NCBI RefSeq assembly: GCF_018398395.1
Contig: NZ_JAHCBF010000004.1
Coordinates: 248,001 to 312,000, forward strand
Origin: Croceicoccus gelatinilyticus
Lineage (GTDB): Bacteria > Pseudomonadota > Alphaproteobacteria > Sphingomonadales > Sphingomonadaceae
Length of the DNA: 64,000 bases
Direction: 5' to 3'
In this document: positions 26,756 to 34,943 of the stretch, one piece after another
How the letters are laid out: each line of letters opens with the position of its first letter
How positions within the stretch are numbered: the stretch's first letter is position 1
Notes under the pieces: model-generated
Told to the model about the DNA's origin: nothing
Database searches by the model: none
Seen by the model: only the letters and a program-made list of their open reading frames with translations
Translations under genes and position numbers: made by a program

Positions 26756-27610
26756 TCATTCGGGGCGCAGATGCTCGTATTCGGCAACGACGTCGGCAAG
26801 GATCGACAGCGCCAGCGTGCGCGCATCGCGAGTATGCGGGATCAGGCCGACAGGGCTGCGCACGCGGGCGATCGCCGCCTCGTCGCGGCCAAGGTCTTCC
26901 AGTTGCGCGCGCCGCACGTCGCGCGTGTTCCGCCCACCGATCGCACCCACGTAAAACGCGGGAGTGTCGAGCGCCCAGTCGAGGATCGGGCCTTCCCATT
27001 CGTGATCGTGGAACAGCAGGACCACCGCGGTCCACGCGTCCGCCTGCGCTTCGGGCCGCTGGCCCAGCGACAGGCCCTTGCCCGGCACCAGCTTCGCCGC
27101 CGACACGCCGAAAGCCTCGGCCATGCGCTGCAACTCGCCCGCCTCAAGGCTCTCGCCGAAAAGCGTGAGGTTCAATGGCGGGATATAGCGCCGCTCTGCC
27201 AAAAAGCCGCCCTCCACCGGCAGCGCCAGCGACGCTGGTTCGCGCGCGTCCAGCCGGTTCACGACATCGCGCAGGGCCCGCCGGTCAGGCGCTGGATCGA
27301 TCAGGATGTCGAGGCCCGACCCGCAAGGCAGGCGGAAATCGATGACGGGCGAACCTTCGCCGTATCGGATCGTGCGGCGCTTGCCCTCTGCCCGCGCCTC
27401 CATCACCTGCGTTGCAAGTTCGCGTTCGAGGCAACCGTCGGCAAGGCTGCCGACGCAGCGTCCGTCCTGAAGGATCGCGATCTGCGCACCCAGCCTGCGC
27501 GAAAAGCTGCCGTCGAGGCCCACGACCGTGCACAGCGCCGCATCGCCCCGCGCCGCCGTGCGCAGCGCGGCCTGGTCGCCGTCCATGATCTGGGATCGCT
27601 CGCCTTCCAT
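26756..27610 (-). CDS. XdhC/CoxI-family molybdenum-hydroxylase maturation protein
   Basis: 284 residues from the ATG at 27610, with GGAAGG upstream. The N-terminal XdhC/CoxI domain shows GSFSRRLGAQIAIL and GSLADGCLERELA, and the C-terminal Rossmann-like domain has YVGAIGGRNTRDVRR. XdhC binds the molybdenum cofactor, helps sulphurate it and inserts it into xanthine dehydrogenase-type enzymes. The enzyme subunits it could serve are at 15921-16481 and 51025-53436, not next to it. It follows nth by 19 bases. Confidence 0.85.
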   Translation of the reverse strand: MEGERSQIMDGDQAALRTAARGDAALCTVVGLDGSFSRRLGAQIAILQDGRCVGSLADGCLERELATQVMEARAEGKRRTIRYGEGSPVIDFRLPCGSGLDILIDPAPDRRALRDVVNRLDAREPASLALPVEGGFLAERRYIPPLNLTLFGESLEAGELQRMAEAFGVSAAKLVPGKGLSLGQRPEAQADAWTAVVLLFHDHEWEGPILDWALDTPAFYVGAIGGRNTRDVRRAQLEDLGRDEAAIARVRSPVGLIPHTRDARTLALSILADVVAEYEHLRPE

Positions 27611-27629
27611 TAAGCCTTCCGCCTGGCCA

Positions 27630-28283
27630 TCACGCCTTCCGCTTGGGCTTTTCCAGCACCTTCTTGCGATAGCTGCAATAGTCCACGACCGGACAGCGCC
27701 AGCACTCGGGCGTGCGCGCCTTGCACACGTAGCGACCATGCAGGATCAGCCAGTGGTGCGCGCCCATGCGGAACGGGGCGGGCACGCGCTTTTCCAGCTT
27801 CGCCTCGACCTGTTCGGGCGTCTTGCCCTTGGCAAGGCCGGTGCGGTTGCCGACGCGAAAGATATGCGTGTCGACCGCAAAGGTTTCCTGCCCGAACCAG
27901 CAGTTGAGCACGACATTCGCCGTCTTGCGCCCGACACCGGGCAGGCGGACCAGATCCTCTCGCGTGCCCGGCACTTCGCCGCCATATTCGTCGACCAGCA
28001 ACTGGCTGAGCGCGATGACGTTCTTCGCCTTGGAATTGAACAGGCCGATCGTCTTGATGTGCTCTTTCAGCCCATCCTCGCCCAGATCGAGCATTTGCTG
28101 CGGGGTCTTCACTTCCTCGAACAGCTTGCGCGTCGCCTTGTTGACGCCGACGTCGGTCGCCTGCGCCGACAGCGCCACCGCGACGACGAGCTGGTAGGCA
28201 TTACCATATTCCAGCTCGGTCTCGGGCTCGGGATTATCCTCTGCCAGCAGGCGGAAGAATTCGAAGATCTCGTCCTTGGTCAT
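27630..28283 (-). CDS. nth: endonuclease III (Nth)
   Basis: 217 residues. The helix-hairpin-helix LPGVGRKTANVVL carries the catalytic Lys, VDTHIFRV carries the catalytic Asp, and the C-terminal [4Fe-4S] cluster motif is C-x6-C-x2-C-x5-C (CKARTPECWRCPVVDYC). It removes oxidised pyrimidines and cleaves AP sites. Its ATG overlaps the stop of the upstream membrane-protein gene, which in turn overlaps dapB, so dapB, the membrane protein, nth and xdhC probably form one transcript. Confidence 0.96.
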   Translation of the reverse strand: MTKDEIFEFFRLLAEDNPEPETELEYGNAYQLVVAVALSAQATDVGVNKATRKLFEEVKTPQQMLDLGEDGLKEHIKTIGLFNSKAKNVIALSQLLVDEYGGEVPGTREDLVRLPGVGRKTANVVLNCWFGQETFAVDTHIFRVGNRTGLAKGKTPEQVEAKLEKRVPAPFRMGAHHWLILHGRYVCKARTPECWRCPVVDYCSYRKKVLEKPKRKA

Positions 28284-28741
28284 GTCGCCTTGCGTTTAAA
28301 GCCAGCCACGACGATCGCAACGAAAGGCATCGCCGACAGCGCCCAGATCACGCTCCACACCGTCATTGTTTCTAAATGAAGAACGCGCATCCAGCTCGGC
28401 ACGAACAAGGGTTCCCATAAGAAGAGGGCGACAAGCGCCATCGCTACCAGCACCGCACCGCCGCCTGTGGCTGGCATCTTGCGGGTAGCGACCAGCCAGT
28501 AGCCCAGCGGGAGCATGGGCAGCGCAAACATGCTCGTCCGCATTGGCGAGGGATAGGTATTCGGCCCGCCGAGCCCGATCATCGTAAACCCGATCATGAC
28601 CAGCAGCATGGCAAAGGAGAGCCCTGCCAGAACGGCCAGCACCTGCACCGGTCCCTCGCCTTGCCGGTCATAACGCCACCACATCAGGTCCAGCCCCAGC
28701 GGCATGATCAGGAGGATGGTGAGGATGGCGACAGCGGTCAA
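28280..28741 (-). CDS. hypothetical membrane protein between dapB and nth
   Basis: 153 residues starting at a TTG at 28741 that overlaps the dapB stop (TTGA); its own stop overlaps the nth ATG. Five hydrophobic helices are visible, with MWWRYDRQGEGP and GLGGPNTYPSP as the polar landmarks. No family recognised. Overlaps on both sides imply translation coupled with its neighbours. Confidence 0.65.
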   Translation of the reverse strand: MTAVAILTILLIMPLGLDLMWWRYDRQGEGPVQVLAVLAGLSFAMLLVMIGFTMIGLGGPNTYPSPMRTSMFALPMLPLGYWLVATRKMPATGGGAVLVAMALVALFLWEPLFVPSWMRVLHLETMTVWSVIWALSAMPFVAIVVAGFKRKAT

Positions 28742-29469
28742 AGCCCCAGCACCTGCGGCATCGTGTAGCGACCCGCGTCCTTGTCCAGCAGCCAGCTTGC
28801 GCCCTTCACCGCGCCGCGGGCGAAGATCATGCGGTTTTCGGCCAGGTGCGTCAGCGCGATGCGTTCTTCCGATCCGGCGAAATAGACCGTGTGCTCCCCC
28901 GCCACGGTGCCGCCGCGCAGGGCCGCAAAGCCGATCGCGCCGTCCGCGCGCTTGCCGGTGATGCCGTCACGCCCACTTTCGGTATTGGCGGCAAGGTCGA
29001 TGCCGCGCCCCTTGGCAGCCGCTTCGCCCAGCAGCTTCGCTGTGCCCGAAGGCGCGTCGACTTTCATGCGGTGGTGCATCTCGACGATCTCGATGTCCCA
29101 GTCATCGCCCAGCCGCGACGCAGCCTCGTTCACAAGGTGCGCCAGCATCGTCACGCCCAGCGAGGTATTGCCGGTCTGCAACACGGGGATCGCCTTTGCC
29201 GCCTCGTCGATCGCGGCGTGGTGCTCGCCTTCAAGCCCCGTCGTGCCGATCAGCACCGGAATGCCCGCCGCCTTGCAAGCATCGAGCGTTGCCTGAAGGG
29301 CAGCGGGGGCAGAGAAATCGACCAGCGCGTCGCTCTTGCCGGCAAGCTCGGCCACGTCGCCTTCGTCACGGTCGACGCCGCCCGAATGTTCGTGCCCGGC
29401 GGCCTTGATCGCTTCGGCCAAGGCGGCTCCCATGCGTCCCTGCGATCCGACGATACCGATGCGTGCCAT
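28738..29469 (-). CDS. dapB: DapB, 4-hydroxy-tetrahydrodipicolinate reductase
   Basis: 243 residues, slightly shorter than E. coli DapB. The nucleotide motif is GIVGSQGRMG, the catalytic His-His pair and Lys are in MHHRMKVDAPSGTA, and LIGTTGL is conserved. It reduces the dihydrodipicolinate-type intermediate in lysine/diaminopimelate synthesis. It heads a minus-strand run into nth and xdhC. A divergent sirtuin gene begins 56 bases away. Confidence 0.96.
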   Translation of the reverse strand: MARIGIVGSQGRMGAALAEAIKAAGHEHSGGVDRDEGDVAELAGKSDALVDFSAPAALQATLDACKAAGIPVLIGTTGLEGEHHAAIDEAAKAIPVLQTGNTSLGVTMLAHLVNEAASRLGDDWDIEIVEMHHRMKVDAPSGTAKLLGEAAAKGRGIDLAANTESGRDGITGKRADGAIGFAALRGGTVAGEHTVYFAGSEERIALTHLAENRMIFARGAVKGASWLLDKDAGRYTMPQVLGL

Positions 29470-29525
29470 GCGCTGTGTCTTCCCCTGGCCTTTACCCTGA
29501 AATGCGGGCGTGCTTCATGGGCGGA

Positions 29526-30245
29526 ATGAACGGCAAGAGCAATGGCATCCGCAACATCGTCGTGCTGACCGGCGCAGGGGTTTCGGCCGAAAGCGGTATC
29601 GACACCTTCCGTGCAAGCGACGGCCTGTGGGAACAGCACCGCGTAGAAGACGTCGCCACGCCCGAGGCGTTCGAGCGCGATCCCGACCTTGTCCAGCGGT
29701 TCTACGACATGCGGCGCGAGGCGGTGCAGACCAAAGACCCCAACCCCGCGCACTTCGCACTGGCCAAGTTGCAACGCGAACTGGACGGCAACCTGCTGAT
29801 CGTCACGCAGAACATCGACGACCTGCACGAACGCGCGGGCGCTGAGGACGTGCTGCACATGCATGGCGAGATTCTCAACGCGTGGTGCACATCGTGCGAT
29901 GTGCGCAGCCGCTGGACCGGCACGCTGATCGAGCGGCCCGCCTGCCCCGAATGCGGAGACGCGGCGCTGCGTCCCGATATCGTGTGGTTCGGCGAAATGC
30001 CCTATCGCATGGACGAGATTTTTGACGCGATCCGCGAGGCGGACCTGTTCGTGTCCATCGGCACATCGGGCGCGGTCTATCCCGCCGCCGGGTTCGTGCG
30101 CGATGCAAAGTCGCTGGGGGTCGCGACGCTCGAACTCAACCTAGAACGCAGCCAGGGCAGCCACTGGTTCGACGAAAGCCGCCTTGGCCCTGCAGGCACC
30201 ATCGTGCCCGAGTGGGTACAAGAAATATTAGACAATAAAGGCTAG
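29526..30245 (+). CDS. cobB: CobB-like NAD-dependent protein deacylase (class III sirtuin)
   Basis: 239 residues from the ATG at 29526; alternative ATGs at 29517 and 29463 are in frame. It has TGAGVSAESGIDTFR, NIDDLHERAG, the HMHGE catalytic His, and a zinc site of two CxxC pairs (CTSC and CPEC). FYDMRRE supplies the Y-x-x-R pair that marks the desuccinylase/demalonylase type (SIRT5-like). It removes acyl groups from lysine side chains with NAD, so it may act on metabolic enzymes. Confidence 0.93.
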   Translation: MNGKSNGIRNIVVLTGAGVSAESGIDTFRASDGLWEQHRVEDVATPEAFERDPDLVQRFYDMRREAVQTKDPNPAHFALAKLQRELDGNLLIVTQNIDDLHERAGAEDVLHMHGEILNAWCTSCDVRSRWTGTLIERPACPECGDAALRPDIVWFGEMPYRMDEIFDAIREADLFVSIGTSGAVYPAAGFVRDAKSLGVATLELNLERSQGSHWFDESRLGPAGTIVPEWVQEILDNKG

Positions 30246-30300
30246 CCATTCCCCCCAAACGGCGCGATCATCGCCGGACTGTTTTTCGGGGGGAATACAG

Positions 30301-30834
30301 ATGCTGGGATGGTTCAAGCCCAAGATGGCGCCCGAGGGCCCCGTCGTTTTAGAATACGAAATCGAAATCGACGTTCCGCCGAGTGAGCTTTACCCGCTTC
30401 TCGACTTTGCCGACCCGCGCAATTCGAAGCGCCAACTTGGTGAAATCGTGCGCGAAGTTCCGGGGCGCGACGACGCCTTCGCACTGGTGCTGGCCAGCTA
30501 TCCCGATCTCGGCGACCTGACGTTCGATATCGAGGTGACGGAAGCAAAGCCGAACGAGGTCTATGCCTTCGACGGCAAACTGCCCGAAGGGCCCGGCGCG
30601 CTGATCTCCACGCACGAACGCTATGAAATCGAACCGACCGGCGAAAACACCTGCATGATGCGCCTGATCGTCGATGCGACCTTTCGTTTTCCGATGAAGT
30701 TGAAGGCCTACAAACGGGAAGTGGCGACGATGATGATCGCGCTCCACAACGCCTGCGCCAAGTTGAAGCTGCACGCCGAACAGGGCACCGATGCTGTCCA
30801 TGCAGTGCATGACCACGCGCTGGTCGACGTGTGA
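30301..30834 (+). CDS. SRPBCC-like protein, hypothetical
   Basis: 177 residues with GGGGGGAATACAG before the ATG. The order of strands and helices (YEIEIDVPPSELYPLLDFAD at residues 19-38, later ISTHERYEIEP and DATFRFPMK, and a long C-terminal helix) suggests a START/Bet v1-like fold, often used to bind a hydrophobic ligand. The family is inferred from pattern, not from a signature motif. It overlaps the next gene by four bases (GTGA). Confidence 0.6.
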   Translation: MLGWFKPKMAPEGPVVLEYEIEIDVPPSELYPLLDFADPRNSKRQLGEIVREVPGRDDAFALVLASYPDLGDLTFDIEVTEAKPNEVYAFDGKLPEGPGALISTHERYEIEPTGENTCMMRLIVDATFRFPMKLKAYKREVATMMIALHNACAKLKLHAEQGTDAVHAVHDHALVDV

Positions 30835-31172
30835 AACCTCTCGAAGACCCCAAGGCTGCGCAGTTCCTTTTCTACTCGGTCTTCTGCTTCATTTTCCCCG
30901 TGCTGGGTTTCGTCGTGTGGGATCAGGCGCTCGATTTCGATCCTTGCGCCAATGTCTTCACGCGGCCCGGGAAGTGCCTTGAATCAAGCTATTCCTTTGC
31001 CGGTGGCGGCGCTTTCGTGATCGTGCTCGGCGTAATGTTCGGCGTTGCCGCGATCCGGGGAAATCCCGGTGAGACGCGCGGGCCGCTGGACTGGATCCCG
31101 CCGTTCTGGCTGGGTCTGTGGATGACGGTGATCGGCAGCGCGATGATCTATTCGGCGCTTTCAATGATGTAA
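30831..31172 (+). CDS. hypothetical small membrane protein
   Basis: 113 residues from a GTG that overlaps the previous stop. Three hydrophobic helices (about residues 11-29, 55-75, 90-112) flank a short loop containing DPCANVF and PGKCLESS, whose two Cys could form a disulphide. Unknown function; translational coupling to the SRPBCC-like gene suggests a joint role. Confidence 0.6.
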   Translation: MKPLEDPKAAQFLFYSVFCFIFPVLGFVVWDQALDFDPCANVFTRPGKCLESSYSFAGGGAFVIVLGVMFGVAAIRGNPGETRGPLDWIPPFWLGLWMTVIGSAMIYSALSMM

Positions 31173-31179
31173 GCGCACC

Positions 31180-31608
31180 CTACTGTTCGGGTTCGTCAAA
31201 GCACTTTTGCGGCTCGGACGTGCCATATCCGACGAGCTTCACTCTCGACCGGTCGTTCCGGCAGACCCAAACCTTGATTTCGTCGCCGACCGCAAGGGCG
31301 CGGAACTTGTCGGTGGCATACATGACACGGCGACGTTCCTCGTGCAGCACACCTTCATCGTCCCGATACGTGAAACTGATGCTGCCTGCGGAATAGGAAT
31401 TGGGCGGGTCAATCCGGTTCAGGTCCACCACTTCGCCCGGCACCGTCTGATGCGCGACAGCCCCGCCCAGCATCACGCCGCCGTAAACGATGATCAGGCC
31501 CATCAGCCACTGCCCCTCATCGCTTTGCAGGAAAGCGAAAAGGATGGCGCCCGCAATAATCACGAGAACCAGGCAACCGCATCCCAGCTTTTTCAACACG
31601 CCAGCCAT
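31180..31608 (-). CDS. hypothetical membrane-anchored protein
   Basis: 142 residues. Two hydrophobic segments (residues 8-27 and about 34-51) are followed by a soluble domain of about 80 residues with strands (ISFTYRDDEGVLHEERR, GDEIKVWVCRND). The pattern resembles the DUF3592-like fold of a short beta domain after paired helices, which I offer with low certainty. Convergent with the preceding gene. Confidence 0.6.
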   Translation of the reverse strand: MAGVLKKLGCGCLVLVIIAGAILFAFLQSDEGQWLMGLIIVYGGVMLGGAVAHQTVPGEVVDLNRIDPPNSYSAGSISFTYRDDEGVLHEERRRVMYATDKFRALAVGDEIKVWVCRNDRSRVKLVGYGTSEPQKCFDEPEQ

Positions 31609-31667
31609 CAGCGTATGGTTAGCGGAAACTGGTTAGAACTCCCTTTCACAAGGGCGGGCGCGAGGTA

Positions 31668-32042
31668 TCAGCGCGGATCGCGAAGCGACATGATGTAGGC
31701 CGTGGCGATTTCGGCCTCATCCTCCTCAAGCAAAATCGTCATCGCGAACGGATCATCATGCCCGTCGAGAAAGAACTCGCGCAGGGTATCGTGATTGAAG
31801 TCCATTTCGTTGGCGACCGCCACGAAGCTGGGGGCCTGAGGATTGGGCGGCGCGACGCCCGGTCGTACCGCATGGCAACTGCTGCATCGCGCCTCGACAA
31901 AGGCCAGCCCGCGCGCGGCCTGCGATTGCTCCTCGGTCGCGGGGGCAAGGTTCGCCCCCGCCACAGGCGGCTCATCCGCGGTGTACCCGCATGCGCCCAG
32001 CAGGGCGGTGGTCAATGCAACGAACGATCGAGAAAGTGGCAT
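31668..32042 (-). CDS. c-type cytochrome lipoprotein
   Basis: 124 residues from the ATG at 32042. The signal peptide ends in the lipobox LLGAC, and a single haem-binding CSSCH follows, with Met residues downstream that could be the distal ligand. It is therefore a lipid-anchored periplasmic cytochrome c. The rest of the domain (FVEARCSSCHAVRPG, PSFVAVANE, then IATAYIMSLR) fits class I cytochromes. Electron partners are not apparent. Confidence 0.83.
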   Translation of the reverse strand: MPLSRSFVALTTALLGACGYTADEPPVAGANLAPATEEQSQAARGLAFVEARCSSCHAVRPGVAPPNPQAPSFVAVANEMDFNHDTLREFFLDGHDDPFAMTILLEEDEAEIATAYIMSLRDPR

Positions 32043-32200
32043 GGCAAGCCTTTCCAGGTCGGGGGCAGCAAGACGTAAATACCCCACATCCCGCATCAAT
32101 GCCAACCTGCCTGCATATGGCGGGTGTCTAAACGGCCGCCTTTATCCGCTCATTTCTCTCGGCAACCTGGACTGAATGGTCAGCGACCCGACCTTGAATA

Positions 32201-33025
32201 TCAGCCGCCTCTCATCACCGACATCATGTGAAGGTAATAGCTTTTCACCGGCTGTGCGTCGGCATCGAGCGCCGGCTCGAACTGCGCGTCCTTGGTGATT
32301 GCGGCGCACATCTGTTCGTCAAGGTCCTGACTGACCGCACCTTCGATGACATGGCAGCCGATAACCTTACCCTCTTCATCCACGAGCAGGCGGACTTTCT
32401 GTCGCATGCTGCCTGCCTGAAAGAACTTTTTCTGCAGTGAAGACGTCTTCACACCCCAGCTGTCCCAGTCGATCGATGCTTTCTGGGAAAGGTTCCGCTG
32501 TTGTGCAGGATCAAGACCAAGCGACACGGCAAGATCGTCTTCGCAGGTCTGCATGACTTGCAGGACTTCCGCGATCGCCCCGGTTTGCAACTGGAGGTCC
32601 TGATTGAAAGTCTTTTCGATGAGCAACGCGGTAGCATCCGCATCCGTTTCCGGGCGCGGCATTTCAAAACCGGCCCCATTCCATCCACCCTCGGCGCTTA
32701 CCCTTTCGAACATCTGGGGAGTTGCCGGTTCACCGGCGGGCAGCACACGCGCGACCGGCGCCTTGTTGCGCGCGGAAAGCGTGTTGCTGATGACTTGCAC
32801 CGTCATCCGGTCGCTAGGCAGGAAACTCGAAAACTTGAGAACAGCCGCGTCCTCACCGTCGGAGAACTGCCGCGCAACTACGCACCTGTCTTCAGCGAAG
32901 TCGACAATCCACGAACCTGCCGGAGGAAGGACCAGCGGCCCATCGACATCGGTTGCAGAGACCGGCGGCGCCAAAAAGGCAAGACACGCACACAGCAGTC
33001 CAATTCGCTGTAAAAACAATATCAT
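32201..33025 (-). CDS. secreted protein with a C-terminal TonB-like domain
   Basis: About 274 residues from the ATG at 33025; the ribosome-binding run GGGAG abuts this ATG, and a TTG at 33019 is possible. A signal peptide (LLCACLAFLAPPVSA) is followed by a unique middle and then a C-terminal segment (VRLLVDEEGKVIGCHVIEGA) typical of the TonB C-terminal fold. It has no N-terminal TonB transmembrane anchor, proline linker or ExbB/D neighbour, so it is unlikely to energise a receptor. It lies at the edge of the lower-G+C region. Confidence 0.65.
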   Translation of the reverse strand: MILFLQRIGLLCACLAFLAPPVSATDVDGPLVLPPAGSWIVDFAEDRCVVARQFSDGEDAAVLKFSSFLPSDRMTVQVISNTLSARNKAPVARVLPAGEPATPQMFERVSAEGGWNGAGFEMPRPETDADATALLIEKTFNQDLQLQTGAIAEVLQVMQTCEDDLAVSLGLDPAQQRNLSQKASIDWDSWGVKTSSLQKKFFQAGSMRQKVRLLVDEEGKVIGCHVIEGAVSQDLDEQMCAAITKDAQFEPALDADAQPVKSYYLHMMSVMRGG

Positions 33026-33150
33026 CTCCCGTCGGAATACTCGCCAAGGATGAGCAGGTTCGCCGACAGGATACAAGTCGTGGATCGCTTTTGGCTAACC
33101 AGCCGTCGGATTATTCGGCTTGTTTCGCGCTGAAAGCCGATTGTCAGGTG

Positions 33151-33170
33151 ACGACCGATTGCGGACGTTC
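33151..33170. repeat. upstream copy of ACGACC(C)GATTGCGGACGTTC
   Basis: A 20-base sequence ending five bases before the ATG of the gene at 33176. It recurs with one inserted C at 33941-33961, 24 bases before the immunity-like gene. Fifteen bases (CGATTGCGGACGTTC) are identical in both. Confidence 0.75.
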
Positions 33171-33175
33171 AATCA

Positions 33176-33820
33176 ATGCCTAAACTGGGCGCGATGGTCC
33201 TGACTAATTCCTTCAAGCGGAAGCACGGTATCCTAGCAGTTGCCTTACTACTGCTGTTCGTGCTCGCCTACGTTTTTGTCGCCCGACCTATGCTTCACGT
33301 GATGGGCGCGACCACCTACGGGCCATTGTCGTCTCACTCCAAGAATATTGTCTTAGACGATGGTGAAGGCCTGCTCGCGAACTTACCGCCGCTATCCGCC
33401 CTTTCCGATGACAGCTTGCGTTTCGTGGCAATGCCCTCATTTGGGGATCGGTGGATGGCCGTTTCACTTTCAAAGACAGATGACCGGGTATCCGGCCAGT
33501 TGGTGGTTCTTGACCGCGAGACTGGATCAGTGAGTAAGCGCACCCTTCAAATGGATCAGTCGGACTTCGACCATCTGACTAAAAGATGGGATGCCCAGAC
33601 AGACAACTATTGGGGCAGTCTTAGCATGTTCACGGACGGAACGCCCTTAGGCTTCGAACGCAAACGAGGTGGCATGACAACTTCAGGTATGGGCAACCAC
33701 CCTTGCCACTACGATGCTCTCGGTAATCTTGCAGCAGTTTTCATTGGTCCGCACGCTGAGGAATTGCTTGATCTTAGTGCGCCGGACATCGACGAAAGGC
33801 TTGCGATCGACCTCTGCTGA
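33176..33820 (+). CDS. hypothetical protein with one transmembrane helix
   Basis: 214 residues from the ATG at 33176 (a second ATG at 33194). One hydrophobic helix (AVALLLLFVLAYVFVA) is followed by a soluble domain with QLVVLDRETGSVSKRTL and several Asp-rich turns. Codons such as TTA, CTA and GGT are commoner than in neighbouring genes, and G+C is lower, suggesting acquisition. No recognised domain. It sits between repeat copies that also flank the next gene. Confidence 0.55.
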   Translation: MPKLGAMVLTNSFKRKHGILAVALLLLFVLAYVFVARPMLHVMGATTYGPLSSHSKNIVLDDGEGLLANLPPLSALSDDSLRFVAMPSFGDRWMAVSLSKTDDRVSGQLVVLDRETGSVSKRTLQMDQSDFDHLTKRWDAQTDNYWGSLSMFTDGTPLGFERKRGGMTTSGMGNHPCHYDALGNLAAVFIGPHAEELLDLSAPDIDERLAIDLC

Positions 33821-33845
33821 TCGCCGCGAAGGCGATGACTGTTAG

Positions 33846-33961
33846 CCACCCCATTCCGGTCGTAAGCGGACGCGATGGCTTTGTCCGAAAGCGGACTGGC
33901 AGCTTTGCGACATTTCTGGCCATAAGCGGAATGTCGGCAAACGACCCGATTGCGGACGTTC
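33846..33961. repeat. repeat-rich spacer between two accessory genes
   Basis: CCACCCCATTCC (33846-33857, recurring at 34391-34402) is followed by TAAGCGGA at 33863-33870 and 33923-33930, a 5-bp hairpin GTCCG-AAAG-CGGAC (33883-33896), and ACGACCCGATTGCGGACGTTC (33941-33961). Four AGCGGA/TGCGGA cores occur in about 95 bases. No gene is present. The motifs look like interspersed intergenic repeats. Confidence 0.65.
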
Positions 33962-33985
33962 CGCTAGAAAGCTAGTCCATCTTCC

Positions 33986-34390
33986 ATGCGGTTTTCTCGA
34001 TCCAACAGCCCGACGACACAGGCCACGGTCCAGCCAGAACTTCGAACTTTGACAGGGCAGATCGACGAAAACCTGTCGGATCTTCATCCCGTCTCTGGAA
34101 GTTTCTGTCACACTCTTCGTGCAGAGATTGGCATTCGAGGTCAGAGCGGAGCTGACGCTTTCGAGTTTGAGGTGTGCTCACCCGAATGGCTGAATAACGA
34201 GTTGGACAGTTACTCCATTCTCCATGCAGGTAAACGGCTCGTTACAAAACGGTTCGATCCAGAGGTAGTCGAAGAATTTGTGCGCAAGAGATTGCTTCAT
34301 GCGACCGGTCCCGATTGGGAGACTGTGGCCGCAAAGCTAGGTGAGTGGTCGCGCTGGGAGTTCGACGACTACAATGGTGATTTCCGCTAA
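33986..34390 (+). CDS. Imm8-like immunity protein, orphan
   Basis: 134 residues. The middle (AEIGIRGQSGADAFEFEVCS, then PEWLNN), a beta segment ILHAGKRLVTKRF, and the end WETVAAKLGEWSR followed by WEFDDYN closely match the layout of the Imm8 family, whose members end in a WEFEDY-type motif. Such proteins protect against polymorphic toxins. No toxin gene, secretion gene or toxin remnant lies nearby. No good ribosome-binding site precedes the ATG at 33986. Codon use is less G+C-rich than that of the flanking core genes. The family is inferred from memory. Confidence 0.65.
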   Translation: MRFSRSNSPTTQATVQPELRTLTGQIDENLSDLHPVSGSFCHTLRAEIGIRGQSGADAFEFEVCSPEWLNNELDSYSILHAGKRLVTKRFDPEVVEEFVRKRLLHATGPDWETVAAKLGEWSRWEFDDYNGDFR

Positions 34391-34402
34391 CCACCCCATT
34401 CC
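34391..34402. repeat. downstream copy of CCACCCCATTCC
   Basis: Lies immediately after the stop codon of the Imm8-like gene; the same 12 bases lie at 33846-33857, 25 bases after the stop of the preceding gene. Flanks are also alike (GYTAR before, RGYC after). Confidence 0.7.
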
Positions 34403-34563
34403 AGCCATTCAGGCATTTGTGAAAATTCCTCAAAAGCGGTCGCTGGCGATGGGCGCCTGAAGGAGTTACGGCTGGGCTGCACTACCTTCGCGTAGTCCCG
34501 CCGCCCCCGCCAAGGAACAAGGCCCGCGCTGCCGGATTGTCTTCAGCAAAAGGAGACATGCCG

Positions 34564-34725
34564 ATGATGGCCATAATTACCCTGATTGCCACGATACTTC
34601 TGCCGCCGCTGGGCGTTGCGCTCAAGCATGGGCTGGGCAAGACTTTTCTGATCAACCTGATCCTGACGATCATCCTCTACCTGCCGGGCCTGATCCACGG
34701 CATCTACGTCAACTACATGCGGTAA
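34564..34725 (+). CDS. YqaE/Pmp3 family small membrane protein (UPF0057)
   Basis: 53 residues from the ATG at 34564, chosen because AGGAGA at 34551-34556 is seven bases upstream; the ATG at 34558 would be only one base away. Two hydrophobic helices with LLPPLGVALKHGLG between them and ending LPGLIHGIYV fit the family. These stress-linked proteolipids affect membrane potential. Confidence 0.87.
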   Translation: MMAIITLIATILLPPLGVALKHGLGKTFLINLILTIILYLPGLIHGIYVNYMR

Positions 34726-34857
34726 CGGCGCAGCCAACACCGGCGGTGGGGCGCGGAATAAGCGCTGTCCTACAGCATTGCGGCGCGTCATCATGCGCGT
34801 CGCTCTTTCCGATTGTCGAATTCGCCGGTGAACCTGTCACCTTGTCGCAGATACGCG

Positions 34858-34892
34858 AAACCCCGCGCTGGCCTTGGCCTCGCGCGGGGTTT
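34858..34892 (-). terminator. terminator hairpin between pmp3-like gene and maeB
   Basis: AAACCCCGCGC (34858-34868) and GCGCGGGGTTT (34882-34892) give a perfect 11-bp stem with a 13-base loop. Read from maeB on the minus strand it ends in GGGGTTTCG. The T-run is short in both directions, so it may serve both convergent genes. Confidence 0.6.
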
Positions 34893-34898
34893 GCAGTG

Positions 34899-34924
34899 GG
34901 TGACACGGTGTCACCTTTGTCACC
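34899..34924. repeat. TGTCACC repeat cluster with a 17-base palindrome
   Basis: GGTGACAC-G-GTGTCACC (34899-34915) is a perfect 8-bp inverted repeat. TGTCACC occurs at 34835, 34909 and 34918, and GGTGACA at 34899, so four copies surround the terminator. Could be a protein-binding site. Confidence 0.55.
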
Positions 34925-34943
34925 CTGAAGGGCTTATTACAGG

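Noticed and set aside
33176-33820. Toxin partner of the Imm8-like gene
   Set aside because: Its 214-residue product has a membrane helix but no recognised toxin motif, and toxin genes usually lie upstream with large N-terminal delivery domains.
32043-34943. Integrated phage or genomic island with integrase
   Set aside because: No integrase, transposase, tRNA target or phage structural gene was found; only short repeats and lower G+C.
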